Below the pieces are notes generated by a model. The model saw nothing but the letters and a program-made list of their open reading frames with translations, searched no databases and was not told where the DNA came from. A stretch of DNA of 64,000 bases. Source: Pseudoselenomonas ruminantium. Lineage in GTDB: Bacteria > Bacillota > Negativicutes > Selenomonadales > Selenomonadaceae. Of this stretch, positions 45,601 to 54,965 are shown in pieces. How positions within the stretch are numbered: position 1 is the first letter of the stretch; each line of letters opens with the position of its first letter. The position numbers and the translations under genes were made by a program. The stretch covers positions 60,723-124,722 of the forward strand of contig SVBX01000008.1 in the NCBI GenBank assembly GCA_015058655.1, written 5' to 3'.

Positions 45601-46619
45601 CCGGAATAGTCAACGCGCTTGCCCAAGAGGTTCTGGCGGAAACGGCCCTGCTTGCCCTTCAGCATGTCGGAGAGGGACTTCAAGGGGCGGTTGCCAGGAC
45701 CAGTGACAGGACGGCCACGACGGCCGTTGTCGATCAGGGCATCAACAGCCTCCTGCAGCATGCGCTTCTCGTTGCGGACAATGATGTCCGGCGCACCGAG
45801 ATCCAGCAGGCGCTTCAAGCGGTTGTTGCGGTTGATGACGCGGCGATAAAGGTCGTTGAGGTCGGAGGTGGCGAAACGGCCGCCATCCAGCTGCACCATG
45901 GGGCGCAGCTCAGGCGGGATGACCGGCACCACATCCAGGATCATCCAGCTGGGCTTGTTGCCGGACTTGCGGAAAGCCTCCACAACCTCCAGACGGCGGA
46001 TGGCACGGATTTTCTTCTGGCCAGAGGTAGTGCGCACTTCCTTGCGAAGCTGCACGCTCATCTTCTCCAGATCCAGCTCATCCAGGAGTTCCTTGATAGC
46101 CTCAGCTCCCATGCCCACACGGAAAGTGCGGCCATACTTGTCCAGAGCATCGTGGTATTCCTTCTCAGAGAGCAGGCTCTTCTTGGCCAGCTCAGTCTCG
46201 CCGGCATCCAGGACGATGTAATAGGCAAAGTAGAGAACTTTCTCCAAAGCGCGGGGAGAAATATCCAGGATCAGGCCCATGCGGCTGGGAATGCCCTTGA
46301 AATACCAGATATGGGACACAGGGGCAGCCAGCTCGATATGGCCCATGCGCTCGCGGCGCACTTTGGCACGGGTCACTTCTACGCCGCAGCGGTCGCAGAC
46401 AATGCCCTTGTAGCGGATACGCTTGTACTTGCCGCAATGGCACTCCCAGTCACGGGTAGGTCCAAAGATGCGCTCGCAGAACAGGCCATCACGCTCAGGC
46501 TTCAGGGTACGGTAGTTGATGGTCTCAGGCTTCTTGACCTCCCCATGGGACCACTCGCGGATCTTGTCCGGGGAAGCAAGGCCAATGCGCATCGAATCAA
46601 AACTATTTACATCCAGCAA
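42636..46619 (-). CDS. rpoC: RNA polymerase beta' subunit
   Basis: The 1327 aa catalytic subunit. The N-terminal zinc site (CHCGKYKR...CDRCGVE) and the catalytic [15 protein letters not shown] around residue 460 are intact. The trigger-loop/bridge-helix area ([30 protein letters not shown]) follows. TTG start at 46619, with AGGGAG ten bases upstream. 18 bases separate it from rpoB. The end carries a short Ala/Glu/Thr tail. Confidence 0.97.
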   Translation of the reverse strand: MLDVNSFDSMRIGLASPDKIREWSHGEVKKPETINYRTLKPERDGLFCERIFGPTRDWECHCGKYKRIRYKGIVCDRCGVEVTRAKVRRERMGHIELAAPVSHIWYFKGIPSRMGLILDISPRALEKVLYFAYYIVLDAGETELAKKSLLSEKEYHDALDKYGRTFRVGMGAEAIKELLDELDLEKMSVQLRKEVRTTSGQKKIRAIRRLEVVEAFRKSGNKPSWMILDVVPVIPPELRPMVQLDGGRFATSDLNDLYRRVINRNNRLKRLLDLGAPDIIVRNEKRMLQEAVDALIDNGRRGRPVTGPGNRPLKSLSDMLKGKQGRFRQNLLGKRVDYSGRSVIVVGPELKLHQCGLPKEMALELFKPFVMKKLVASGAAHNIKSAKRMVERARPEVWDVLEDVIKEHPVLLNRAPTLHRLGIQAFEPVLTEGRALKLHPLACTAYNADFDGDQMAIHLPLSAEAQTEARILMLAANHILAPKDGKPIIVPTQDMVLGCYYLTILRPGAKGEGKVVTGIAEALLAYQQHELDLQAEIQARLGDKGLVKTSLGRMIFNEILPEELRQYHKDKETGQWILGEGMKKKQLGKLVANCYNHFGATKTAEVIDNVKNLGYHYACVAGMTVAISDVIVPPQKKTLIADTQKVVNKVERQFARGLITEDERYRKVVGLWSQTTDDVADAMMDNMDAFNPIFMMADSGARGNKQQMRQLAGMRGLMADPSGKIIDLPITANFREGLSVSDYFISSHGARKGLADTALRTADSGYLTRRLVDVAQDVIVREEDCDVSTLNLVQARARLAESAFDALEILNDSLMGRLLGADVLDPETKEVLLKRDTILGEEELTLIGEKEIREIMVRGSSLASEAAISNAMITEPITLGEPDEAARKKARETMIHEMNGKEITRDVLALDGSVVLPAGEHLTEEIFETIMASDAKELHVRDNNVRGIEVEAIMEGDGVIESLAERIVGRVLAENIDDPETGERIASINDSVDEELAKRIEKVRKTVSIRSVLTCKSQFGVCMKCYGRDLANQSEVEIGEAVGIIAAQSIGEPGTQLTMRTFHSGGVAGDDITQGLPRVEELFEARKPKHHAIIAEIEGDAQVEDNGKGMRKVTIVPAEGEAREYAVPYGARMAAKQGMHMKPGDKITEGSVNPHDILRVCGLQATQRYLVYEVQKVYKSQGVEINDKHIEVMVRQMLHKVKIEESGTTDFLPGEYIDINSFEAANTKAIEEGGEPAVAKPILLGITKASLATDSFLSAASFQETTRVLTDAAIKGKVDPLIGLKENVIIGKLIPAGTGMSRYRGLKVVDNNPQPVEAAEGTETTTA

Positions 46620-46637
46620 AGAGATGACACTCCCTTC

Positions 46638-49600
46638 TTAATCCTCGCCTTCGCCGTTATCCATATCAGTTTCGTCCATCATATTGCCGATGTCAGCAAT
46701 GATGCCTTCGGAAACTTCTTCCGGATCAATCTGCTCATCATCCGAGGAGGCTCCTTCATCATAGGAATCAGCGCCTGCGCCGGGCACAGGAGCGCCTTCC
46801 TTATTGGGATCAACCCCAGCCACATCCAGATCCAGCTTCTTGGCTGTCTCATTGATATCTTCATCATCGTCATCGGTGATTTCGATTTCCTTGGCATCCT
46901 CATTGAGCACCTTGATATCGAGGCCGATGGACTGGAGCTCCTTGATAAGCACCTTAAAGGATTCAGGCACACCGGACTCAGGGATATTCTCACCCTTCAC
47001 GATGGACTCGTAAGCCTTCACGCGGCCCACCACATCATCGGACTTGACGGTAAGAATTTCCTGCAGGGTGTAGGCTGCGCCGTAAGCCTCCAGCGCCCAG
47101 ACCTCCATCTCGCCGAAGCGCTGACCGCCGAACTGCGCCTTGCCGCCCAGAGGCTGCTGGGTAACCAGGGAGTACGGACCAGTTGAACGGGCGTGGATCT
47201 TATCATCAACCAGATGGTGCAGCTTCAGCATATACACGCAGCCAACGGTTACGCGGTTCTCGAAAGGCTCGCCAGTACGACCGTCATAGAGGATGGTCTT
47301 GCCATCCTCAGGCAGGCCGGAAGCCTTGATGGTGCCAAACACATCTTCCTCGCCAGCGCCGTCAAAGACAGGGGTGGCGATGTGAATGCCCGCCACATCG
47401 GGGATGGGCATGCCGTTCTTGTCGAAGTCGTAACCTGCAGCGCGGAGGCGCTTCTCCACCGTGGGATCCCCCTGCTTGATCTGGATGCCCAGATTGCGGC
47501 AGGCCATGCCCAGGTGTGTCTCCAGCACCTGCCCGATGTTCATACGGGAAGGCACGCCCAAGGGGTTCAGCATGATATCCACAGGAGTGCCGTCCGGCAG
47601 GAAAGGCATGTCCTCCTGGCGCATGATGCGGGACACGACACCCTTGTTGCCGTGACGGCCGGACATCTTGTCACCCACGGAAATCTTGCGCTTCTGGGCG
47701 ATGTAGACGCGCACCAGGCGGTTCACACCGGGAGGCAGCTCATCATTGTTGTCGCGGCTGAAGACCTTCACATCCACAATCTTGCCTGCTTCACCATGAG
47801 GCACGCGCAGGGAGGTATCGCGGACTTCGCGAGCCTTCTCACCGAAGATGGCGCGCAACAGGCGCTCCTCAGCGGTCAGCTCAGTCTCTCCCTTGGGAGT
47901 GACCTTGCCCACCAGGATATCGCCAGGACGCACATCAGCGCCGATGGAGATGATACCTTCATCATCCAGATCCTTCAGTGCTTCCTCTGCCACATTGGGG
48001 ATATCGCGGGTTATTTCCTCAGGTCCCAGCTTGGTATCGCGGGCATCGCACTCGTACTCCTCAATATGGATGGAGGTGTAGAGGTCGCGCTTGATGAGGT
48101 TCTCGGACAGGAGGATAGCATCCTCGTAGTTGTAGCCTTCCCAAGGCATGTAGGCAACGATGATGTTGTAGCCCAGGGCCAGCTCGCCATGGTCAGTAGC
48201 AGGGCCGTCAGCGATGGGCTGCTTCTCGAAGACCTTGTCGCCCTTGTAGACGATAGGCAACTGGTTGATGCAGGTGCCCTGGTTGGAACGCAGGAACTTC
48301 TGCAGCTTATAGCGGTCACGGTCACCGTTTTCCGTACGGATGACGATGTGGTCAGCAGAAACTTCCTCAACCGTACCCGCACGCTTGGCCAGGATCATGA
48401 CGCCGGAGTCGCAAGCAGCCTTGTACTCCATGCCGGTACCTACCAGAGGTGCCTGGGTACGCAGGAGAGGCACGGCCTGACGCTGCATGTTTGCACCCAT
48501 GAGGGCACGGTTGGCGTCATCGTTCTCCAGGAAGGGAATCATGGCCGTAGCAATGGAGAACACCTGACGGGGGCTCACATCCATGTAGTCAACGGTATCG
48601 CGGCCATGGAGACCGGTTTCCTCGTTGTAACGGGCAGTGACGCGCTCATTGATGAACCACTCGTTTTCGTCCAAGGGCTCGTTAGCCTGGGCGATGACCA
48701 GCTCATCCTCCTCATCAGCAGTGAGGTAGCGCACATCATCAGTGACGCGGTGGTTTTCCTTATCCACCCGGCGATAAGGAGTCTCCATGAAACCGAACTG
48801 GTTGACGCGGGCGTAGGTAGCCAGGGAGCCAATCAGACCGATGTTCGGACCTTCAGGGGACTCAACCGGGCACATACGGCCGTAATGGGAGTTATGAACA
48901 TCGCGAACCTCGAAACCTGCGCGTTCGCGGGACAGGCCGCCCGGGCCCAAGGCCGAGAGACGGCGCTTATGGGTAAGCTCAGACAGGGGGTTATGCTGAT
49001 CCATGAACTGGGACAGCTGGGAGGAACCGAAGAACTCCTTCACCGCAGCCACCACAGGACGGATATTGATAAGAGCCTGGGGAGTGATGACATCCACATC
49101 CTGGATAGTCATGCGCTCGCGCACCACACGCTCCATGCGGGAAAGACCGATGCGGAACTGGTTCTGCAGAAGTTCGCCCACAGCACGGACACGACGGTTG
49201 CCCAGATGGTCAATATCATCGGTAGCACCCACTTCATCCATGAGATTCAGCAGGTAGTTGATAGAAGCCATGATATCATTGCGGGTGATAGTGCGGTCAT
49301 GCATCTCCAGGGTTGGAGAGCACAGAAGCTTCATCTTGGTGCCATCCTTCTTCAGAAGGTAGAGCTCGATGATATTGCCCTCACCGAAAATCTCGCGCTC
49401 ACGCTCTACGCTGACAGCATCCAGCATTTCCTCGGTGACGACTTCCTTGGCAGGAATGACAATCTCACCGGTGGCAGTGTCCACGATAGGCTCAGCCAGG
49501 ACGCGGCCACGAATGCGGCGCTTCCAACCCAATTTCTTGGTGAGCTTGTAGCGGCCTACAGTAGCCAGGTCATAGCGCTTGGGATCGAAGAACAGGGAGT

Positions 49601-50366
49601 CTAAGAGTTGCTGGGCATTGTCCTCATTGGCAGGCTCGCCGGGACGGAGACGCTTGTAAATCTCCACCACAGCCTTGCCCTGGCTCTTGACCTCCTCGCC
49701 GTCACGCTCGATGGTGGCAGCGATGCGAGGGTCATTGCCAAAGAGCTGCAGAATCTCCTGGTCAGAGGCAAAGCCCAAAGCACGGATGAAATAGGTCACG
49801 GGCATCTTGCGGGTGCGGTCAATGCGGACAGACACAATGTCGTTGGTATCCGTCTCCAGCTCAATCCAAGCACCGCGGTTCGGAATGACCGTGGCGTTGT
49901 AGAGCTTCTTGCCGGTGGGGTCGATCTCCTCGCCATAGTACGCACCGGGAGAACGAACCAGCTGGCTGACGATGACACGCTCTGCACCATTGATGATGAA
50001 AGTGCCTGTGTCAGTCATCAAGGGGAAGTCCCCCATGAAAACTTCCTGCTCCTTGATCTCGCCAGTCTCGCGATTGATGAGACGGACATTGACGCGCAAC
50101 GGAGCAGCCCAGGTCACATCGCGTTCCTTGCACTCATCGAGGTCATACTTAGGCTCTCCCATAGAAAAACTTTCGAAGGAGAGTACAAGATTTCCAGAGA
50201 AATCCTGGATTGGCGAAATGTCACGGAAGATTTCCTGCAGCCCCTCATCCAGGAACCACTTGTAGCTCGCCCGCTGGATATCCAGCAGGTGAGGCATTTC
50301 CATGACTTCCTTGATTCTGGCGTAGCTATACCTGGTTCTTTTGCCCACCGGCACAGGATTAAACAT
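46638..50366 (-). CDS. rpoB: RNA polymerase beta subunit with acidic tail
   Basis: About 1242 aa from ATG 50366. All landmarks are present: the rifampicin region ([33 protein letters not shown]), [10 protein letters not shown], and [17 protein letters not shown] near the end. The last ~90 residues are a strongly acidic, probably disordered tail ([38 protein letters not shown]). Own promoter at 50558-50586 and attenuator-like hairpin upstream; cotranscribed with rpoC. Confidence 0.97.
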   Translation of the reverse strand: MFNPVPVGKRTRYSYARIKEVMEMPHLLDIQRASYKWFLDEGLQEIFRDISPIQDFSGNLVLSFESFSMGEPKYDLDECKERDVTWAAPLRVNVRLINRETGEIKEQEVFMGDFPLMTDTGTFIINGAERVIVSQLVRSPGAYYGEEIDPTGKKLYNATVIPNRGAWIELETDTNDIVSVRIDRTRKMPVTYFIRALGFASDQEILQLFGNDPRIAATIERDGEEVKSQGKAVVEIYKRLRPGEPANEDNAQQLLDSLFFDPKRYDLATVGRYKLTKKLGWKRRIRGRVLAEPIVDTATGEIVIPAKEVVTEEMLDAVSVEREREIFGEGNIIELYLLKKDGTKMKLLCSPTLEMHDRTITRNDIMASINYLLNLMDEVGATDDIDHLGNRRVRAVGELLQNQFRIGLSRMERVVRERMTIQDVDVITPQALINIRPVVAAVKEFFGSSQLSQFMDQHNPLSELTHKRRLSALGPGGLSRERAGFEVRDVHNSHYGRMCPVESPEGPNIGLIGSLATYARVNQFGFMETPYRRVDKENHRVTDDVRYLTADEEDELVIAQANEPLDENEWFINERVTARYNEETGLHGRDTVDYMDVSPRQVFSIATAMIPFLENDDANRALMGANMQRQAVPLLRTQAPLVGTGMEYKAACDSGVMILAKRAGTVEEVSADHIVIRTENGDRDRYKLQKFLRSNQGTCINQLPIVYKGDKVFEKQPIADGPATDHGELALGYNIIVAYMPWEGYNYEDAILLSENLIKRDLYTSIHIEEYECDARDTKLGPEEITRDIPNVAEEALKDLDDEGIISIGADVRPGDILVGKVTPKGETELTAEERLLRAIFGEKAREVRDTSLRVPHGEAGKIVDVKVFSRDNNDELPPGVNRLVRVYIAQKRKISVGDKMSGRHGNKGVVSRIMRQEDMPFLPDGTPVDIMLNPLGVPSRMNIGQVLETHLGMACRNLGIQIKQGDPTVEKRLRAAGYDFDKNGMPIPDVAGIHIATPVFDGAGEEDVFGTIKASGLPEDGKTILYDGRTGEPFENRVTVGCVYMLKLHHLVDDKIHARSTGPYSLVTQQPLGGKAQFGGQRFGEMEVWALEAYGAAYTLQEILTVKSDDVVGRVKAYESIVKGENIPESGVPESFKVLIKELQSIGLDIKVLNEDAKEIEITDDDDEDINETAKKLDLDVAGVDPNKEGAPVPGAGADSYDEGASSDDEQIDPEEVSEGIIADIGNMMDETDMDNGEGED

Positions 50367-50464
50367 TAAATCCTTCACCCCTTAGCCTGATTTTCACTAA
50401 TATTACTTCTTGAAATGTAGAGATATGCAACGAACACAAAGAAAACACGGAAAGAATGAATCAG

Positions 50465-50500
50465 AAAAAAAACAAGGCATCCATAGTAATCACACCTTGC
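50465..50500 (-). terminator. Attenuator-like hairpin in the rpoB leader
   Basis: GCAAGG/CCTTGT arms and T8 on the minus strand, between the rpoB promoter and start codon. The stem is short (5-6 bp), so termination is likely partial. Confidence 0.5.
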
Positions 50501-50557
50501 TTCCAGTCCCTTTCCGCTTGCGCACAGTTATCCCTATTCAATTTCCTGTAGTTTATA

Positions 50558-50586
50558 ACTTTATCATAAGGAAGCCCCTTTGTCAA
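50558..50586 (-). promoter_or_regulatory. Promoter of rpoBC
   Basis: Minus strand: TTGACA, 17 bp, TAAAGT, giving a leader of about 185 bases. It lies at the end of the decayed nucleotidyltransferase. Confidence 0.7.
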
Positions 50587-50731
50587 GGGGCGAATTTTCC
50601 TCCAGCCAAACAGCCAAACCTATATCCGAAGTTGCCCTGGCATCACCACGGGCGCGGGAACCAAATAGCATGACCAATTCTACTTCCTTATATTGTACCA
50701 CGAAGCCCGCTATAATGGAAATTTTCTTCAA
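50564..50731 (-). pseudogene. Remnant of a minimal nucleotidyltransferase (MNT)
   Basis: The minus-strand frame reads VMLFGSRARGDARATSDIGL, the nucleotidyltransferase GS-x-ARGDAR-x-SD motif found in MNT-HEPN pairs. The usual SDIDL is SDIGL, so a catalytic Asp is lost. The frame ends after about 55 codons; normal MNT proteins have about 95-110 residues. No HEPN partner is present. It is a relic in the rplL-rpoB gap. Confidence 0.65.
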
Positions 50732-50755
50732 ACTTGAAATACAAATACGAAACTA

Positions 50756-50793
50756 GCCTGCTTATTTCACTTAGAGAATTGAAATAAGCAGGC
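50756..50793. repeat. Perfect 14-bp inverted repeat
   Basis: GCCTGCTTATTTCA and TGAAATAAGCAGGC around a 10-base spacer, without a T-run. It sits between the rplL terminator and the MNT remnant; an old operator or hairpin repeat. Confidence 0.5.
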
Positions 50794-50804
50794 TTCCATC
50801 AAAT

Positions 50805-50850
50805 AAAAAGCTGTGAGTTCGTGGACCTAAGTCCATTTCCTCACAGCTTA
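50805..50850 (-). terminator. Strong terminator after rplL
   Basis: AAGCTGTGAG/CTCACAGCTT outer stem with an inner TGGAC/GTCCA hairpin, then a T5 run on the minus strand. It uncouples rplJL from rpoBC. Confidence 0.88.
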
Positions 50851-50877
50851 TATTGACTTTCAGAGAGTCAAACTGAA

Positions 50878-51249
50878 TTACTTCAGCTCAACGGTAGCGC
50901 CAGCCTCTTCGAGCTTCTTCTTCAGCTCTTCAGCCTCAGCCTTGGCAACATTCTCCTTGACAGCAGCAGGAGCGCCATCAACGAGAGCCTTAGCTTCCTT
51001 CAGGCCGAGGCCAGTAGCCTCACGAACAGCCTTGATAACATTGATCTTCTTGTCGCCAGCGGAAGCGAGCATAACAGTGAACTCGCTCTTCTCCTCAGCA
51101 GCAGCACCAGCAGCAGCACCGCCAACAGCAGCAACAGCAACAGGAGCAGCAGCGCTAACGCCGAACTTCTCCTCCATAGCCTTAACGAGCTCGGACAGCT
51201 CCAGGACAGTCATGCTCTCAATGGCTTCCATGATTTCTTCTTTAGTCAT
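50878..51249 (-). CDS. rplL: 50S ribosomal protein L7/L12
   Basis: A 123 aa stalk protein that recruits translation factors. N-terminal dimerisation helix ([20 protein letters not shown]), Ala/Gly hinge ([14 protein letters not shown]) and globular C-terminal domain ([20 protein letters not shown]). The GGAGG site precedes the ATG. It lies 94 bases after rplJ. Confidence 0.97.
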   Translation of the reverse strand: MTKEEIMEAIESMTVLELSELVKAMEEKFGVSAAAPVAVAAVGGAAAGAAAEEKSEFTVMLASAGDKKINVIKAVREATGLGLKEAKALVDGAPAAVKENVAKAEAEELKKKLEEAGATVELK

Positions 51250-51343
51250 TTCAATATACCTCCAATTTAATCTTTCGTTTAATTCTTATTTAACGGTACT
51301 AAGTACCAACGGCGAAGCATTTATCTTCGTCATGCAAGGGGCC

Positions 51344-51886
51344 TTAGGCAGATGCCTGCTCTTTCTGAGCGCGGACAGCCTCAAGCACATAGACGGCCTT
51401 GCGGATAACGCCCTGCAGCACATTGACAGTGTTGGCAATAGGAGCGTTCATGCTGCCAAGAGCCTTGGCAATGAGTTCCTCGCGGCTGGGCAGGGATGCC
51501 AGAGCCTTGACTTCGTTTGCGTCAATGACCTTGCCCTCTACCATACCGACCTTGACGGTCAGGACGCCAGCTTCCTCAAGCTTGTTCTTCTTGATGAAGT
51601 CGCAGATGACCTTGGCAGGAGCCACGGCATCATCAGCGAAAGCGAAAGCAGTGGTGCCTTCGAGATGCTCGGAGAGACCCTCGATACCAGCCTCCTCAGC
51701 GGCGAAACGGAGCATGGTGTTCTTCACAACATGATAGGTCACGCCAGCCTCGCGCAGAGCGCGACGGAGCTCAGTATCCTGGGCAACGGTAAGGCCTTTG
51801 TAGCCGGTGAGCACAACACCCTTTGCGGTGGTGAGCTGGTCTTTGAGCTCAGCTACGATTGCCTCTTTCTTTGCATTTACAGCCAT
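51344..51886 (-). CDS. rplJ: 50S ribosomal protein L10
   Basis: A 180 aa stalk-base protein carrying L7/L12 dimers. VNAKKEAIVAELKDQLTTAK and YKGLTVAQDTELRRALREAG are typical; the C-terminal helix (NVLQGVIRKAVYVLEAVRAQ) is the L12 binding site. It would repress its own translation by binding the leader at 51903-52097. Confidence 0.97.
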   Translation of the reverse strand: MAVNAKKEAIVAELKDQLTTAKGVVLTGYKGLTVAQDTELRRALREAGVTYHVVKNTMLRFAAEEAGIEGLSEHLEGTTAFAFADDAVAPAKVICDFIKKNKLEEAGVLTVKVGMVEGKVIDANEVKALASLPSREELIAKALGSMNAPIANTVNVLQGVIRKAVYVLEAVRAQKEQASA

Positions 51887-51902
51887 TGTTTGGTTGCACC
51901 TC

Positions 51903-52097
51903 CTTCTTTTGTTATTTTAAAGCATGCAAATAACCTCCGGCTGACACCAGCCGGAGGTATGATTTTCAATGTCATGTGCTCCGGCCTCGGCAGGCGGCTT
52001 GCGCCGTTAGATGAAAACTCAAACCTGCTGTCTACAGCCATCGATATACAGTTGTCAGGGTGCCATGCGGCGCCCCTGAGGCCGGAGCCTCGCTGAT
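51903..52097 (-). promoter_or_regulatory. L10 leader (ribosomal protein autoregulatory RNA)
   Basis: A 210-base non-coding gap. GCTCCGGCCTC (51978-51988) pairs with GAGGCCGGAGC (52078-52088) to close a large domain. A strong ACCTCCGGCTG/AGCCGGAGGT hairpin follows (51930-51959). This is the layout of the L10 leader, where L10-L12 binding shuts off rplJL. Confidence 0.8.
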
Positions 52098-52099
52098 CC

Positions 52100-52780
52100 T
52101 TAAAGCTGAACCGGCACGCCGGGGCCCATAGTAGCGCTCACGGTTACGGAGCGGATATACTGGCCCTTGGCAGCAGCGGGCTTTACGCGAATCAGTGTAT
52201 CAATCAGGGCCTGGAAGTTCTGCTGAAGCTTCTCAGCGTCGAAAGATGCCTTGCCGATGGGGCAATGCACATTACCGGCCTTATCGGTGCGGTATTCGAC
52301 TTTACCTGCTTTAATCTCGGAAATTGCCTTGGAAAGATCCATGGTAACCGTACCCAGCTTCGGGTTCGGCATGAGGCCACGGGGGCCCAGAACCTTACCG
52401 AGACGGCCGACGGTGCCCATCATGTCAGGGGTAGCAACGGCCACATCGAAATCCAGCCAGCCGCCCTGAATCTTCTGCACGATCTCATCGGAACCGACGA
52501 AATCTGCACCAGCCTCTTCGGCCTCCTTGACCTTCTCGCCCTTTGCAAAGACGAGGACGCGCTTGCTCTTGCCCGTACCATGGGGAAGAACCATTGCGCC
52601 ACGAACCTGCTGATCAGCGTACTTGGGGTCAACGCCGAGACGGACATGGAGCTCGATGGTCTCATCGAACTTAGCCGTAGCGGTCTTCTTGACCAGTTCC
52701 ATAGCCTCAGCAGCCGTATAGACCTTGCCAGCCTCGATGAGCTTGCAAGCGTCCTGGTATTTCTTACCAGCTTTAGCCAT
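52100..52780 (-). CDS. rplA: 50S ribosomal protein L1
   Basis: A 226 aa protein of the L1 stalk. The signature region [23 protein letters not shown] and [17 protein letters not shown] are intact. It follows rplK by 64 bases and precedes the L10 leader. Confidence 0.97.
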   Translation of the reverse strand: MAKAGKKYQDACKLIEAGKVYTAAEAMELVKKTATAKFDETIELHVRLGVDPKYADQQVRGAMVLPHGTGKSKRVLVFAKGEKVKEAEEAGADFVGSDEIVQKIQGGWLDFDVAVATPDMMGTVGRLGKVLGPRGLMPNPKLGTVTMDLSKAISEIKAGKVEYRTDKAGNVHCPIGKASFDAEKLQQNFQALIDTLIRVKPAAAKGQYIRSVTVSATMGPGVPVQL

Positions 52781-52844
52781 TTTTCATTCTCCTATCATCG
52801 TGGTGATAACGGTATTTGCCTCCCACGAGGCATGAAATCATTGC

Positions 52845-53270
52845 TTAGTCAACGATTTCGATGCCCATGCTGCGGGCAGTACCCTCGATCATGCGGGTAG
52901 CGGCCTCGATATCAGCAGCGTTGAGGTCTTTCATCTTGCTCTCAGCAATCTCCTGTGCCTTGGCACGGGGCAGCTTAGCAACCTTGTTCTTGTTAGGCTC
53001 ACCAGAAGCCTTCTCGATGCCTGCAGCCTTCTTCAGGAGCACAGCAGCCGGCGGAGTCTTCGTGATGAACGTGAAGGATCTATCCTCAAAAACCGTGATC
53101 TCGACCGGAATGATAAGACCAGCCTGAGCCTTGGTTCTCTCGTTGAATTCCTTGCAGAAGCCCATGATGTTAACGCCTGCCTGACCAAGTGCCGGACCTA
53201 CCGGAGGAGCCGGATTAGCCTTGCCTGCCTGAACCTGGAGCTTGACAATCTTTGCAACTTTCTTTGCCAT
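52845..53270 (-). CDS. rplK: 50S ribosomal protein L11
   Basis: A 141 aa protein of the GTPase-associated centre. [19 protein letters not shown] at the start and [16 protein letters not shown]...[17 protein letters not shown] end match the family. ATG 53270 is chosen for GGAGGTG eight bases upstream; a TTG six bases earlier is less likely. Confidence 0.97.
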   Translation of the reverse strand: MAKKVAKIVKLQVQAGKANPAPPVGPALGQAGVNIMGFCKEFNERTKAQAGLIIPVEITVFEDRSFTFITKTPPAAVLLKKAAGIEKASGEPNKNKVAKLPRAKAQEIAESKMKDLNAADIEAATRMIEGTARSMGIEIVD

Positions 53271-53312
53271 CTTCAAAACACCTCCTCAAAAGGAAATAAT
53301 CTACAATCACAA

Positions 53313-53867
53313 TCAGATTTCATCAACCTGCTTGTAATCGAGTTCAATCGGAGTCTCCTCAACCAGTACCTTGAGACGGCACTTCTCAGTATCGATGGAA
53401 GTAATCGTCCCGGTATAGTTTTCAAAGACGCCCGAATTGATGCGAACTACATCCCCGACCTCAAATTCAATCTCGGGTTTGAGCTTCGTCTCGTCCGTGG
53501 ACTTCAGGATACGCTGCGCCTCAGCATCAGTAAGCGGTATCGGGTGCTTTTCAGAGCCGACAAAGCCGGTGACACCAGTAGTATTGCGCACAACATACCA
53601 GGAACGCTCGTCGACAATCATGTCAACCAGCACATATCCAGGGAAGACCTTATGCGGAACGACTTTCTTCTGGCCGTTTTCCTTGATTTCAACTTCCTCT
53701 TCCACGGGAACCACCACATTGAAGATCATCTTCTCCATGCCGGCGGTGTGGATGAGGCGTTCAAGGTTAGCCTTTACTTTGTTCTCGTAACCGGAATAGG
53801 TATGGATCACATACCATGCCCTGCCAGGATTATCCTTGTGCAGGTCCAGCTCGTCCTTTTCTGCCAT
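53313..53867 (-). CDS. nusG: Transcription antitermination/termination factor NusG
   Basis: A 184 aa elongation factor. The NGN domain begins WYVIHTYSGYENKVKANLE and includes FPGYVLVDM. The C-terminal KOW domain has FEVGDVVRINSGVFENYTG. It binds beta'/beta clamp and links polymerase with Rho or ribosome. Placed between secE and rplK as in most bacteria. Confidence 0.97.
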   Translation of the reverse strand: MAEKDELDLHKDNPGRAWYVIHTYSGYENKVKANLERLIHTAGMEKMIFNVVVPVEEEVEIKENGQKKVVPHKVFPGYVLVDMIVDERSWYVVRNTTGVTGFVGSEKHPIPLTDAEAQRILKSTDETKLKPEIEFEVGDVVRINSGVFENYTGTITSIDTEKCRLKVLVEETPIELDYKQVDEI

Positions 53868-53883
53868 GCCTAATTCACCCAGC

Positions 53884-54057
53884 TTACCTTAATATGATGT
53901 GGAATAATCTCGCGAAGAACGTATCGCAAATCCAGATGAGGGCGCATACAACCGCCACAGCGATGCCTACGACACCGGTATAAGTGACGAGCTCCTTCTT
54001 GGTGGACCAGGACACCTTTTTCATTTCGGCGATTACTTCGTCTATGAACTTCTTCAT
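53884..54057 (-). CDS. secE: Preprotein translocase subunit SecE
   Basis: A 57 aa single-spanning subunit of the SecYEG channel. An amphipathic N-terminus (FIDEVIAEMKKVSWSTKKEL) is followed by one membrane helix. ATG 54057 is favoured, although a GTG at 54066 is possible. Located between rpmG and nusG. Confidence 0.92.
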   Translation of the reverse strand: MKKFIDEVIAEMKKVSWSTKKELVTYTGVVGIAVAVVCALIWICDTFFARLFHIILR

Positions 54058-54087
54058 GAGTTTCACATCCCCTGCCCTGACTGCAAC

Positions 54088-54237
54088 TTACTTCGTCTCC
54101 TTGTGGACCGTGTGCTTCTTGCAGAACTTGCAGTACTTATTGAACTCCAGACGATCCGGGTTGTTCTTCTTGTTCTTGTTGGTACGGTAGTTGCGGCTCT
54201 TGCACTCCGTGCACTCCAAGGTAATATTGTTGCGCAT
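54088..54237 (-). CDS. rpmG: 50S ribosomal protein L33
   Basis: 49 aa ([19 protein letters not shown]...HKETK). Four cysteines in two CxxC pairs (CTEC and CKFC) show the zinc-binding form. It has the usual position ahead of secE. Confidence 0.95.
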   Translation of the reverse strand: MRNNITLECTECKSRNYRTNKNKKNNPDRLEFNKYCKFCKKHTVHKETK

Positions 54238-54300
54238 CTCTTCTTACACCCCTTACGCTTTGGACTCTTGGACGCTGCCCATTGCAAACGTCACTAATAT

Positions 54301-54329
54301 AATTTAGCATAGAAGCCCTAGCGTGTCAA
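54301..54329 (-). promoter_or_regulatory. Promoter of rpmG-secE-nusG-rplKAJL
   Basis: Minus strand: TTGACA, 17 bp, TAAATT; leader of about 60 bases. Confidence 0.75.
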
Positions 54330-54390
54330 CAAGAAAACCTTGACACCTTTTAGGATTTTTCTCAGGAAATTTCCATAAAATTCCAGGGCA

Positions 54391-54421
54391 TAAAATAAAG
54401 CCCCTCGAAAGGGACTCTTTT
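54391..54421 (-). terminator. Terminator of the tRNA cluster
   Basis: AAAG..CCC/GGGGCTTT stem followed by TTTATTTT on the minus strand. Confidence 0.65.
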
Positions 54422-54428
54422 TTGCATT

Positions 54429-54505
54429 TGGTGGCGGCACAGAGACTTGAACTCCGGACACTGCGGGTATGAACCGCATGCTCTAGCCAGCTGAGCTATG
54501 CCGCC
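54429..54505 (-). tRNA. tRNA-Met (elongator, CAT anticodon)
   Basis: GGCGGCA acceptor pairs with TGCCGCC, encoded CCA, anticodon loop TTCATAC. A tRNA-Ile(CAT) identity cannot be fully excluded by eye. Confidence 0.88.
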
Positions 54506-54513
54506 AATATATA

Positions 54514-54589
54514 TGGAGCTGATGACCAGGATTGAACTGGTGACCTTATCCTTACCAAGGATACGCTCTGCCGACTGAGCTACATCAGC
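54514..54589 (-). tRNA. tRNA-Thr (GGT anticodon)
   Basis: GCTGATG acceptor pairs with CATCAGC, encoded CCA, anticodon stem-loop ATCCTTGGTAAGGAT. Confidence 0.92.
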
Positions 54590-54600
54590 ATTCCAAACAT

Positions 54601-54676
<76 letters not shown>

Positions 54677-54701
54677 ATGAGTGAAATGGTAAAATCATAA
54701 T

Positions 54702-54777
<76 letters not shown>

Positions 54778-54830
54778 ATTATCTCGCTTCGGCTTCGGCT
54801 TTTCGCCTCAGCACCGGCTGACAAGATAGT

Positions 54831-54859
54831 ATTATAGATTATCCGCCCTCTCCCGTCAA
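54831..54859 (-). promoter_or_regulatory. Promoter of the tRNA cluster
   Basis: Minus strand: TTGACG, 17 bp, TATAAT, about 50 bases before the first tRNA. Confidence 0.85.
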
Positions 54860-54901
54860 CCCCCTTTTTGAAAAAAATGTAAAAAACTTTCACGAGCAGA
54901 T

Positions 54902-54942
54902 AAAAGCAGCCTGCCAGGCTGGAATTTCCTGACAGGCTGCCG
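54902..54942 (-). terminator. Terminator of the phosphofructokinase gene
   Basis: GGCAGCCTG/CAGGCTGC stem around a 19-base loop, with T4 on the minus strand. Confidence 0.8.
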
Positions 54943-54965
54943 TATTTGCTTCTATTAGAGGTGCA

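Noticed and set aside
43023..47186. 1387-codon open frame on the plus strand opposite rpoC and rpoB
   Set aside because: It is the mirror of highly conserved genes in a GC-rich genome; it has no SD, spans two genes and their gap, and resembles no protein. Similar long mirror frames lie opposite mfd, ftsH and the FAD gene.
54429..54505. tRNA-Ile(CAT) instead of elongator tRNA-Met
   Set aside because: Overall sequence looks more like elongator Met, but tilS is present so a tRNA-Ile(CAT) must exist somewhere; a tRNA model would decide.
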